Positions 16,601 through 23,133 of a DNA stretch of 23,133 bases are shown one piece after another (the stretch's first letter is position 1; the number at the start of each line of letters is the position of its first letter). The notes beneath the pieces are model-generated. The model was not told where the DNA came from. It ran no database searches and saw only the letters and a program-made list of their open reading frames with translations. A program made the position numbers and the translations under genes. This stretch comes from JBAXTE01 sp964653595 (lineage in GTDB: Bacteria; Bacteroidota; Bacteroidia; Bacteroidales; WCHB1-69): the NCBI GenBank assembly GCA_964653595.1, contig CAZZHH010000050.1:1-23133 (forward strand), given 5' to 3'.

Positions 16601-17542
16601 GTTTTTGGTAGCTGGAGTAGTAACTGGTGCTATCGTTTGAATTCTTTTCTTCTCGCCAATAGTTGCATCAAAAGTGATGAAAAAATAGGTGCGATCACTA
16701 TACGTGTTTTTCTTGTAATTAAATTGATTTGTGGAAGGATTATATGTCCATCCCACTGGACTTTTTGCATAAAATAAGATATAATCATTGTCATCAAAAC
16801 TTCCATCTCCACCACCCGATACCGATATTGCACATTCCTGCAAGTCGTCTAATCTAGGATATGCATTATTCTCAGGGAGAGGAGTTCCCCCATTTCCAAA
16901 GATGGAAACATTGGCTGGATCGGTGTTCGATGGATTATATCCCATAATTATAAGGTCTTGACGCCTTATGATATGAACTCCTTCATTGGATGAGCTGAAT
17001 TTTTTCCAGTTTCCAGATGCAAGAATAGAATTTGCTGCATAGGTTCTGTCTTTTGTTTGACCCTTGGAGATAGTGGAAATCTCAATTTCAAAATGGGTTA
17101 TCTTTTCTAAGGTTTGAGTCGATTTATTTATTACAACTGGACAAAAAGAAAGTGTGACAAACGTTTTTTTTCTTTCTTGATAAACATTAGTGTTAATAGT
17201 AAGAGAGTCTATCGTTTGTTTTGATATAGAACTTTCTAGGGCTTTAACCTCTTCTTTAGTTAAAGGTACATACTTAATGTTTGTTATCTTTATTTTTTCA
17301 ATTGTACTAAAAGTAGGAATGGATATTTTTTTTGAATAAAAAGGAATAGAATGGTTTGCCTCTACAAAAACATTTCCTTTAAAATGTAGCGAAGTAAATG
17401 AGAGTTCTTTTGTTATATTTGTCTTTGTTGTTGATTCCCAAATAATTGAATCTTTTAAAATAAACGATTGTGCTACTAAAGATGTTCCAGTATAAAATAA
17501 TAGTAAAATTAAGAGAGATGTAACCCAATGTTTCATTTTCAT
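13652..17542 (-). CDS. porU: T9SS C-terminal signal peptidase PorU (peptidase C25)
   Basis: 1296 aa. PorU is the surface sortase-like protease that removes the C-terminal domain of T9SS cargo and links the cargo to anionic LPS or a similar anchor, working with PorV. A signal peptide (MKMKHWVTSLLILLLFYTG...VAQS) is visible; starting at ATG 17542 or 17536 makes no functional difference. The gingipain-like C25 domain spans roughly residues 550-950. The catalytic His is in NYVGHGGEVGW (His791) and the catalytic Cys in TATCEFTRYDDP (Cys825); the 34-residue spacing fits the family. The C-terminal 90 residues are themselves a T9SS-type domain (NYPNPFSTHTNFFF, DVKIQIFTITGKLVKTI, KGVYLYKLSA), as in known PorU, where it is not removed. 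Length agrees with about 1100-1300 in the family. Confidence 0.95.
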   Translation of the reverse strand: MKMKHWVTSLLILLLFYTGTSLVAQSFILKDSIIWESTTKTNITKELSFTSLHFKGNVFVEANHSIPFYSKKISIPTFSTIEKIKITNIKYVPLTKEEVKALESSISKQTIDSLTINTNVYQERKKTFVTLSFCPVVINKSTQTLEKITHFEIEISTISKGQTKDRTYAANSILASGNWKKFSSSNEGVHIIRRQDLIIMGYNPSNTDPANVSIFGNGGTPLPENNAYPRLDDLQECAISVSGGGDGSFDDNDYILFYAKSPVGWTYNPSTNQFNYKKNTYSDRTYFFITFDATIGEKKRIQTIAPVTTPATKNITHYLRYLSYEKERVNLTKSGSDWLGETFDVTTTYTFPFRISNLDLSKPIKVGVKAASKASQAANFNINIGSSSQTMSIEGNTYSQVKAIEQYQEFVFNPLSTNVNLTISYSKPTALAVGWLNYITMFGECYLSQTDPQIFIHSTEPIGSTEILNYSISNASTSKVWDVTDFNNIKEIPTQITGTNSTFISKADSIRDYVVFSGQSYYPIQYHGDVENQNLHGLSGANMVIIAHPNFINQANRLKEFHQTNRGLSVQIVTPNQIFNEFGSGAPDIVAIRDFSKMYYDKFGPSTYKYLLLFGDASYDFRNVLGFNQNFVPTYENEISTNEYTSFSSDDFYGLLDDNEGQNCAGLLDIGIGRFVVKSETEAKEMVDKTILYCQQYDLTKYAPDKVSNFGDWRNNITIIADDQDGNTHLATAYRLSDIIEQRYPSFNIEKIFFDAYPQVSNSGGQRYPDVETAINERMRKGTLLMNYVGHGGEVGWAHERVLRISDINSWENRYNLPIMFTATCEFTRYDDPERVSAGELVHLNAGGGAAALFTTSRVAWSSTNDFLCINFFNNAFEQSSSNTYHSLGDLVRISKNLDPGSWANLRNFILIGDPSITFAFPKYKVKTTHINNHPSKNIQSNINTRNLKDTRDNTDTLKALSHTDIKGIITDNLDNKLTSFNGEIIVTVFDKPSAITTLGNDPESPISTFNYQKNIIFKGKAKVTNGDFSISFIIPKDISYNYGYGKISYYAKCDTADASGHFSNIIIGGFSDNPVVDNDPPEIKLYLNDLNFTNMGLTNENPQLIAKVSDSTGINIMGNTIGHDAVITLDKKSENSIVVNDYFETELNSYQKGTFTYPLKDLSEGKHTLTFKVWDILNNSSEQTIEFTVVKDAQLALDHVLNYPNPFSTHTNFFFEHNQPEVAMDVKIQIFTITGKLVKTIVQNTQMNGFRSEGILWNGTDDFGDKIAKGVYLYKLSARTSTGKYSEKIEKLVIL

Positions 17543-17600
17543 ATTACGTCTATGTTATTGATTGTTGTTTATAACACAAAAAAAAGTACTTTATTGTTTG

Positions 17601-17608
17601 CAAATATA
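17601..17608 (-). promoter_or_regulatory. porU -7 element TATATTTG
   Basis: TATATTTGCA on the minus strand, 58 bases before ATG 17542, matches TAnnTTTG. The leader would be about 50 bases. No clear -33 TTTG. Confidence 0.55.
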
Positions 17609-17816
17609 AGATTTTATTGGTTTAGCCATTAATGAAATTTCTTTTATGGAGGTCTTTAGGTATTTATTTGGATTAAAAATTAAATTTTAAAAAATTGGAA
17701 CTTTTTGAATTTGATTTACGTTATAAATAATTGGATGATGAAAAATTGGGTTATATCTGAATTTTGTATTGGTTTTTGAAGCCTGAGAGATTATTAGACT
17801 AAAAAATTAAGCAAAA
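17609..17816. other. AT-rich divergent intergenic stretch between porU and porP/sprF
   Basis: Part of the 328-base gap between the two divergent T9SS transcription units. Apart from the two promoters at its edges I see no ORF, no strong hairpin and no repeat. Confidence 0.5.
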
Positions 17817-17848
17817 TTTGTGAATTATAAAAATTAATTGTATTATTG
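17817..17848 (+). promoter_or_regulatory. porP/sprF promoter TTTG-N20-TATTATTG
   Basis: TTTG (17817-17820), a 20-base spacer and TATTATTG (17841-17848, one mismatch to TAnnTTTG) lie 22 bases before ATG 17871. The spacing equals that of the promoter at 5295-5326. It argues against the longer ORF start at 17838, which would overlap the promoter. Confidence 0.55.
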
Positions 17849-17870
17849 TACTCTTAAATGTAGGGAATGT

Positions 17871-18863
17871 ATGACAAGTAAACAACTTTGTAAGGGCGTA
17901 ATTATTTTATTTTCAATATTTTATATTGGAGAGTTGCAGGCTCAAGATCCGCAATTCTCACAATTTTATGCCAGTCCAATCTATTTAAATCCAGCTTTTG
18001 CTGGTTCCGCAGTTTGTCCGAGAGTTGTTTTAAACTTTCGCGACCAATGGCCTTCTATTACTGGTACTTTTGTTACATATACAGCAGGATATGATCAACA
18101 TTTTGATAAATTATCTGGTGGAGTAGGACTGTTGTTTTTAGGAGATCGTGCTGGGCAGGGAACTATTAATACCAACAGTATCAGCGCAATGTACTCCTAT
18201 AAAATTGATGTTAATAGGAAGTTTTCAATGCGAGCTGCACTACAAGCATCATATCAGCAAAAATCTTTGAACTGGGATAAGCTAACATTTGGCGATATGA
18301 TTGATGAGAGATATGGCTTTGTTTATCAAACGAATGAGACTCGTCCAGGTACTTTAACCAAAGGATATGCCGATTTTTCTGCTGGAATTCTCGGATACTC
18401 CGAAAATTTCTTTGGTGGATTTGCGGTTCACCACTTAACCGAACCGGAAGAGGGTTTTATCAGTATTAGCAAAATTCCAAGAAAATTTACAGCACATGCT
18501 GGTTATATTTTCGATATCCGACGCAAAAGTAGACGTGCTAGATCTATCAGCGATATAAGCATATCTCCAAATATTCTTTTCCAACAACAAATGGCATTTC
18601 AACAATTAAATTATGGTTTCTATTTTAACCGTTTTCCATTTGTTGCAGGTCTGTGGTTTCGTCAAAATTTTCAAAATTCAGATGCTTTCATTGTCCTTTT
18701 TGGTGTTCAACAAGAATCGTTTAAATTTGGATATACCTACGACTTAACCGTATCAAAACTGACTAATGTTACTGGTGGTGCCCACGAAATATCATTTATC
18801 TATCAATTTAAATGTCCAAGTAAAAAACGTAGGGTTCGCGCAATAAATTGTCCATCTTTTTAG
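17871..18863 (+). CDS. PorP/SprF family outer-membrane protein
   Basis: 330 aa from ATG 17871. Signal peptide MTSKQLCKGVIILFSIFYIGELQAQ, then the family hallmark QDPQFSQFYASPIYLNPAFAGS. The rest is a predicted outer-membrane barrel with strands such as NFRDQWPSITGTFVTY, GGVGLLFLGDRAG and FGGFAVHHLTEP, ending in FIYQFKCPSKKRR. PorP in Porphyromonas and SprF in Flavobacterium are needed for T9SS function; SprF supports secretion of SprB, which has a type B C-terminal domain. SprF-like genes often sit next to the cargo they serve. This one instead sits 56 bases upstream of gldJ, so it may be the core PorP-type member. The exact ortholog cannot be decided from sequence alone, so no symbol is given. 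A TATATTTG element before gldJ allows separate expression of gldJ. Confidence 0.9.
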   Translation: MTSKQLCKGVIILFSIFYIGELQAQDPQFSQFYASPIYLNPAFAGSAVCPRVVLNFRDQWPSITGTFVTYTAGYDQHFDKLSGGVGLLFLGDRAGQGTINTNSISAMYSYKIDVNRKFSMRAALQASYQQKSLNWDKLTFGDMIDERYGFVYQTNETRPGTLTKGYADFSAGILGYSENFFGGFAVHHLTEPEEGFISISKIPRKFTAHAGYIFDIRRKSRRARSISDISISPNILFQQQMAFQQLNYGFYFNRFPFVAGLWFRQNFQNSDAFIVLFGVQQESFKFGYTYDLTVSKLTNVTGGAHEISFIYQFKCPSKKRRVRAINCPSF

Positions 18864-18883
18864 TTAATAAACAATATTTGTAG

Positions 18884-18891
18884 TATATTTG
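18884..18891 (+). promoter_or_regulatory. gldJ -7 element TATATTTG; strong RBS follows
   Basis: TATATTTGCA lies 28 bases before ATG 18920 and matches TAnnTTTG. The leader carries AGGAG (18911-18915) four bases before the start codon, a Shine-Dalgarno-like sequence that is uncommon in this phylum and fixes the start. Confidence 0.6.
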
Positions 18892-18919
18892 CAATCAAAT
18901 TAATAAAATCAGGAGCAAC

Positions 18920-20437
18920 ATGAGTAAATTAAAATTATTAATAGTAGCTGTAGTTTCGGTAGTTCTTGTTTCAGGAATGTCCTCCTGCCGAAAAAACGAA
19001 GCATCAAATACTACTGGTTGGGAGTACAATAATGCCTCTAACGGTGGATTTGAAGTTGCACCATTCGATGAACAGATGACCGGTCCAGGATTGGTACTGA
19101 TTGAAGGTGGAACATTTACGATGGGTCGCGTTGAACAAGATGTAATGGGCGACTGGGACAACAACCCTCGTAGAGTGACTGTTTCTTCATTTTATATGGA
19201 TGAAACTGAAATCAGAAATTTAGATTATTTAGAGTATTTACATTGGATTTATCGTGTGTTTATGCCTGCTGATCTTGCTGTTGTGTACCGTCAAGCTTTA
19301 CCAGACACCTTGGTATGGCGAAACAAACTTGCATACAACGAACCATATGTAGATTACTACTTACGCCACCCTGCATACCGTGAATATCCTGTTGTTGGTG
19401 TTTCATGGTCTCAAGCTTCTAAATATGCTTCTTGGAGAACCGATCGTGTAAATGAAATGATACTTGTTGAACAAGGATTTATTAACTTGGTTCCTGAACC
19501 AACTGCCGAAGGGTATTTTAGTACCGATGCCTATTTAACTTATTCAGAGTACGAAGGCAATGGCGAAAGCCGTCTTCAAAATATTGTTACTGGTGAGTTT
19601 CGTAATGTAAAAATTGAAGATGGTACCTTGTTGCCAAATTATAGACTCCCAACCGAAGCTGAGTGGGAATTTGCAGCTTTAGGATTAATTGGTAACTCGA
19701 TTCAAGAGAGAACTTTAGAACGTAGAATTTATCCTTGGAATGGTCATATCACACGTACCGATGATAATAAATTTTATGGCGATTTCGTTGCAAATACTCG
19801 ACGTGGTAGAGGAGATATGATGGGGGTTGCTGGCGCATTAAACGATGCTGCGGATATCACTGCTCCTGTTTATTCCTATTGGCCTAACGATTATGGTTTG
19901 TATAACATGGGCGGTAATGTTTCTGAGTGGGTAATGGATGTTTATCGTGCTACTTCTAGCGACGAAGTAAACGAATTCAGACCATTCCGTGGTAATGTTT
20001 ATACTACCAAAAAATTTGAAAATGATGAAATTGCGGAAAGAGACTCTGTTGGTAATGTTCCTATGGTTGAAGCCTCTGATAAAAATGACTACAAAATAAG
20101 TAGACGTAGAAATTATCGAAAAGCAGATAATATCAATTATATCGATGGTGATTGGGCTAGTAATTATAAAACTGGTTTATGGCAGTCTGCAGATGGAAAT
20201 TCAACAAACAAAATGTATAGCACCGATGTTGAAAACAAAGTGAAATCGAATGATGTGAATAACAACTCATTAGTTAACGATAGAACTCGTGTTTATAAAG
20301 GTGGCTCATGGAAAGATATTCAATATTGGGCTAGCCCAGGAAATAGAAGATATTTAGATCAAGAAGAAGCTACTGATTTTATTGGATTCAGATGTGCGAT
20401 GGTTCGCCTTGGCTCACCTGTGGCTAACAGAAAATAA
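18920..20437 (+). CDS. gldJ: Gliding motility / T9SS lipoprotein GldJ
   Basis: 505 aa. An outer-membrane lipoprotein required for gliding and T9SS function; in Flavobacterium it stabilises other Gld proteins including GldK. The signal peptide MSKLKLLIVAVVSVVLVSGMSSC has Cys23 as the lipid site. TTGWEYNNASNGGFEV and GPGLVLIEGGTFTMGRVEQD are typical of GldJ; GldK usually reads MVFIPxGSFTMG at this position. The body (about 55-498) is a formylglycine-generating-enzyme (SUMF1-type) fold: PVVGVSWSQASKYASWRTDR, LPTEAEWEF (243-251), GGNVSEWV (331-338), VYKGGSWKD and IGFRCAMVR near the end. The fold is structural in this family and enzyme activity is not implied. The gene follows the porP/sprF-like gene and ends at a clear terminator. 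Confidence 0.93.
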   Translation: MSKLKLLIVAVVSVVLVSGMSSCRKNEASNTTGWEYNNASNGGFEVAPFDEQMTGPGLVLIEGGTFTMGRVEQDVMGDWDNNPRRVTVSSFYMDETEIRNLDYLEYLHWIYRVFMPADLAVVYRQALPDTLVWRNKLAYNEPYVDYYLRHPAYREYPVVGVSWSQASKYASWRTDRVNEMILVEQGFINLVPEPTAEGYFSTDAYLTYSEYEGNGESRLQNIVTGEFRNVKIEDGTLLPNYRLPTEAEWEFAALGLIGNSIQERTLERRIYPWNGHITRTDDNKFYGDFVANTRRGRGDMMGVAGALNDAADITAPVYSYWPNDYGLYNMGGNVSEWVMDVYRATSSDEVNEFRPFRGNVYTTKKFENDEIAERDSVGNVPMVEASDKNDYKISRRRNYRKADNINYIDGDWASNYKTGLWQSADGNSTNKMYSTDVENKVKSNDVNNNSLVNDRTRVYKGGSWKDIQYWASPGNRRYLDQEEATDFIGFRCAMVRLGSPVANRK

Positions 20438-20457
20438 TTTTTTCTCATAAAATTTTG

Positions 20458-20485
20458 AAAAGGCATCTTTTAGATGCCTTTTTTT
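20458..20485 (+). terminator. Rho-independent terminator after gldJ
   Basis: AGGCATCT (20461-20468) and AGATGCCT (20472-20479) form an eight-pair stem with a TTT loop, preceded by AAA and followed by seven T. It lies 24 bases after the gldJ stop. Confidence 0.9.
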
Positions 20486-20486
20486 A

Positions 20487-20818
20487 TGAATATCAAAGCT
20501 TATTATGATTATTTTCAATTTTTCATCTTTGCTGTTTTGTACTTTTGTTATAAATCATTAAGATATCCTTGTCTAATAAGGAGTCCATTCAAAATTATTT
20601 ATTATATGTATGGAAAACTGATTTAAATTCTTAATAAGACAGCTTGGTAAATAAATCTATCCATAGTTTAGTATTCTTAAGAAGAGGTCTATTAATTAGC
20701 AAAAATATTTATACTGAAACTAAACACTAATGTCAAATTTATACCTTAGATAAAATGTTATTTGCCGATTTTTCCAAAAATTATAAACACAAATGAGGTA
20801 GCTTTACCAATTAAATAA
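20487..20818. other. AT-rich intergenic stretch with no recognised content
   Basis: About 330 bases between the gldJ terminator and the MutS-like gene. I see no ORF with protein character, no tRNA-like fold, no strong repeat and no exact TAnnTTTG box near the next start; GTTATTTG at about 20757-20764 is the nearest weak candidate. Confidence 0.5.
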
Positions 20819-22621
20819 ATGACAATGATAAATGCTTCAGAATTTTATACCAAACGAGTAAAAGATCTTTCGTGTGATTTAAAAAAAGTGGTTACACTAA
20901 ATAAATGGTTTTATGCTGTAAGATTAGCCCTTTTTTCTCTTACAGTTGTTTTTATAATTTTGTTTATTAGATATGATTTTTCCTCTTTTTACCTTTTTTT
21001 ATCTATTGGTGTTTTTGTTTTGTTTCTGTTCGCAATTGTTTTCAACCAAAAAAATATAAACCTTGAACGTTTTATTTCCAAATCTATTGAGTTAAATAAT
21101 CTCGAATTGAACTTTTTAAATTTTAATTTTAAAGACAGAGAAGATGGAGAGCAGTTTTCAAACTTGAATCCTCATTTATCGCAGGACTTCGACTTGTTTG
21201 GAAAAAACTCATTATACCAATATCTAAATAGAAGCGTTACTTTTCTTGGTAAAAGATTGTTAGCAAAGGGATTATCTTTAGCAACATTTGATAAAGAGAT
21301 AATACAAGCTAGACAAAAGGCGATTGCTGAATTAGCAAACAAAAGAGTTTTTGTTGAAAAATTTTCAACTTATGGTAGCTTTCTTAATGAAACTGGGGAT
21401 GAGGTAGATGATATTAAAAGTTGGCTCGCAGATTCTAAAAATCAATTACCTATATTGAAAATTTCTGCAATATTTTTCACCCTATTATTCTTTATTTTTC
21501 TTTTCTTTGTTTTTTTAGGTTGGATAAACGTATACACTTTGCTAATTCCGGTTTCTATTAATCTGTTGGTTGTAAAGTTGTATAATAAGAAAATAACTAA
21601 AGCTCATTTAAAATTAAGTAGTACTTCAAACTCGTTCAAAATGTATTCAACTTTAATACATTTAGCAGAAAATGAAATTTTTCAAACACCTTATCTACAT
21701 TCTATTCAGAAAAATTTCAAAACAGAAAAGCAAAATGCTAGTCAATCCATAAAAGCACTATTTCGAATTCTTACCAATTTAGATGTTAGATATAATGTGT
21801 ATCTGTCATTGCTTCTAAATTCCGTTTTCGTTTTTGATTTGCATGTGCTTTTGAGTCTTGAAAAATGGAAATTTAAAAATGGTCAATTTGTTCCCTGCTG
21901 GTTTGATTCTTTATCTCAGCTAGATGAGTTGATGAGCTATGCTGTTTTTTACTTTAATAATAATTCCCATACGATATTTCCACAATTATCGGATCATGAA
22001 TTTGAATATCAAGCATCTGATTTAGCTCACCCTCTGTTGGATCCCATATATAGAGTGCCAAATTCTATTAAAATTTCAGGAATTCCAAAAGTTATCATTG
22101 TAACGGGAGCTAACATGGCTGGTAAAAGCACTTTTTTGAGGACAATAGTTGTAAATATGATTTTGGCAATGAATGGTTCCGCTATTTGTGCCTCTAGTTT
22201 CCGGTTTACACCTTGCGATATCATGTCGAGCATAAAAATTCAAGATTCCTTAGCCAATAAAGAATCTTACTTTTATGCTGAATTACTACGTCTTAAATCT
22301 GTAATTAATCATTATGATGTTCAACCTAAAACCATCGTAGTTTTGGATGAAATATTACGAGGCACAAATTCTAAAGATAAACAAATAGGCACGATAGGCT
22401 TGTTGAAAAAGTTGATTAAAAAAAATGCAATTGTCATAATCGCAACCCATGACTTAGAGATTGGAAAACTAGAAAACGATTACCCAAACGTCGTCTCAAA
22501 TTACTGTTTTGAAGTAGAACTCGTTGAAAATCAACTGGTTTTCGATTATAAATTAAAAGAAGGAATTAGTACGAAGTTAAATGCATCCTTTCTTATGGAA
22601 AAAATGGGAATTTTAAACTGA
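20819..22621 (+). CDS. Membrane-anchored MutS-family ATPase
   Basis: 600 aa (or 598 from the ATG at 20825). The C-terminal third is a MutS ATPase domain: Walker A GANMAGKST (430-438), Walker B VVLDE followed by ILRGTNS (507-517) and the THD motif (543-545). The N-terminal part lacks the mismatch-recognition domain and has four hydrophobic segments instead (about 32-50, 56-75, 212-232 and 236-253), separated by a soluble helical region. Canonical MutS is about 850-900 aa and soluble, so this is not the repair MutS. It matches the short MutS-related proteins with membrane segments seen in Bacteroidota, whose role is not established. Mismatch repair naming would be misleading. It stands alone between a terminator and a convergent histidine kinase gene, two bases from its stop. 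Confidence 0.85.
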   Translation: MTMINASEFYTKRVKDLSCDLKKVVTLNKWFYAVRLALFSLTVVFIILFIRYDFSSFYLFLSIGVFVLFLFAIVFNQKNINLERFISKSIELNNLELNFLNFNFKDREDGEQFSNLNPHLSQDFDLFGKNSLYQYLNRSVTFLGKRLLAKGLSLATFDKEIIQARQKAIAELANKRVFVEKFSTYGSFLNETGDEVDDIKSWLADSKNQLPILKISAIFFTLLFFIFLFFVFLGWINVYTLLIPVSINLLVVKLYNKKITKAHLKLSSTSNSFKMYSTLIHLAENEIFQTPYLHSIQKNFKTEKQNASQSIKALFRILTNLDVRYNVYLSLLLNSVFVFDLHVLLSLEKWKFKNGQFVPCWFDSLSQLDELMSYAVFYFNNNSHTIFPQLSDHEFEYQASDLAHPLLDPIYRVPNSIKISGIPKVIIVTGANMAGKSTFLRTIVVNMILAMNGSAICASSFRFTPCDIMSSIKIQDSLANKESYFYAELLRLKSVINHYDVQPKTIVVLDEILRGTNSKDKQIGTIGLLKKLIKKNAIVIIATHDLEIGKLENDYPNVVSNYCFEVELVENQLVFDYKLKEGISTKLNASFLMEKMGILN

Positions 22622-22623
22622 TA

Positions 22624-23133
22624 TTATGACTCTAAGTTTATAGAAAGGGGTAGCGTAAATTTGAATTGACTCCCAATATTTTCCTCGCTTTCAACCCAAA
22701 TTTTTCCTCCATGTTTTTCAATGAATTCTTTACATATTATAAGTCCAAGTCCACACCCTTTTTCATTTGCGGTTCCAGCTGTTGTCTGTGTTGCACCAAA
22801 TACAAACAGTCTGTTTTGCTTTTCTTTATCAAAACCAACTCCATTATCTGATACAGTTATTTCAATTTCTTTGGCTCTTTTTATTATTGTAACTTTGATT
22901 ATGCCTTGTATGCGAGAAAATTTAATTGAATTTGATATGATATTTCGGATAATTATCATAAACATATTTTTGTCCGCAAATATCTCTAAGTCATCATCTA
23001 TTTCGATTTCTATTGTGATTTTTTTTTCTAGAATGGATATTTCAAAGCACTTTTTGGTTTCAATAAATGCTACCTTTAAATTGAAATATTCTGGATTAAA
23101 GGAAATTTTCCCCGTTTGAGATCCTGCCCAGTT
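22624..23133 (-). CDS. Sensor histidine kinase, C-terminal part (gene runs off the window)
   Basis: The frame stays open from the TAA at 22624 to the window edge, so at least 169 residues are present and the N-terminus is missing. An ORF from the Met at 22965 would be an artefact of cutting at an internal codon. The visible start NWAGSQTGKISFNPEYFNL is the linker after the phospho-acceptor helices (usually LLxWARSQTGKI). Then come the ATP-binding boxes: N box MIIIRNIISNSIKFS, G1 DNGVGFD, an F-box-like LFVFG and G2 GCGLGLIICKEF. It ends FKFTLPL. The kinase would phosphorylate a response regulator not in view; the sensing domain lies outside the window. The stop faces the MutS-like gene stop with two bases between. 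Confidence 0.93.
   Translation of the reverse strand, partial: NWAGSQTGKISFNPEYFNLKVAFIETKKCFEISILEKKITIEIEIDDDLEIFADKNMFMIIIRNIISNSIKFSRIQGIIKVTIIKRAKEIEITVSDNGVGFDKEKQNRLFVFGATQTTAGTANEKGCGLGLIICKEFIEKHGGKIWVESEENIGSQFKFTLPLSINLES

Noticed and set aside
22624..22965. Complete 113-aa ATPase-domain protein
   Set aside because: The reading frame continues open to the window edge with recognisable histidine-kinase linker sequence, so this is a truncated larger gene.

Overview
The window is chromosomal DNA of a Bacteroidota bacterium, probably a member of Flavobacteriales or a related order with a type IX secretion system (T9SS). The evidence is an AT-rich sequence, promoters of the Bacteroidota type (TAnnTTTG near -7, sometimes TTTG near -33), C-terminal T9SS sorting domains on several exported proteins, and core T9SS/gliding genes (porU, porV, a porP/sprF family gene, gldJ). 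TAA, TAG and TGA all end recognisable genes, so the standard bacterial code applies.

Layout. (1) 1-250: an intergenic stretch with a 25-bp tandem repeat and the first copy of a dispersed, hairpin-rich repeat. (2) 251-5227, minus strand: two T9SS cargo genes. The downstream one (251-1438) carries a type B, gliding-associated C-terminal domain. The upstream one is a giant PKD/beta-helix surface protein with a type A C-terminal domain, now read as two ORFs (4287-5198 and 1491-4169). Both ORFs are in one frame and are separated by a single TGA inside a PKD domain. Its 5' end crosses an (AC)9 dinucleotide tract, and the best ATG (5227) is out of frame by one repeat unit, the arrangement expected of a phase-variable or decaying gene. 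(3) 5228-5973: a long non-coding stretch with a strong minus-strand promoter, four spaced copies of a 17-bp hairpin repeat, a perfect 17-bp-stem palindrome, another imperfect palindrome and the second copy of the dispersed repeat. (4) 5974-7992, plus: glutamine-dependent asparagine synthase. (5) 8059-10008, minus: secreted M1 aminopeptidase with a T9SS sorting domain. (6) 10126-11760, plus: lipoprotein substrate-binding protein of a peptide ABC transporter, without transporter partners in view. (7) 11802-17542, minus: porU, porV, ispF. (8) 17871-20437, plus: porP/sprF-like gene and gldJ, ended by a clear terminator. (9) 20819-22621, plus: membrane-anchored MutS-like ATPase. (10) 22624-23133, minus: 3' part of a sensor histidine kinase gene that runs off the window.

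How it fits together. PorU and PorV belong to the outer-membrane complex that cuts the C-terminal signal from T9SS cargo and attaches the cargo to the cell surface. GldJ belongs to the gliding/T9SS lipoprotein machinery. PorP/SprF proteins support secretion, SprF especially of type B cargo. The cargo is also in the window: the beta-helix protein (type A), the 395-aa protein (type B) and the M1 peptidase (type A). The asparagine synthase, IspF, MutS-like and histidine kinase genes look like ordinary neighbours. The least ordinary part is 1-5973: repeats, palindromes and an interrupted surface-protein gene with a repeat-controlled start.
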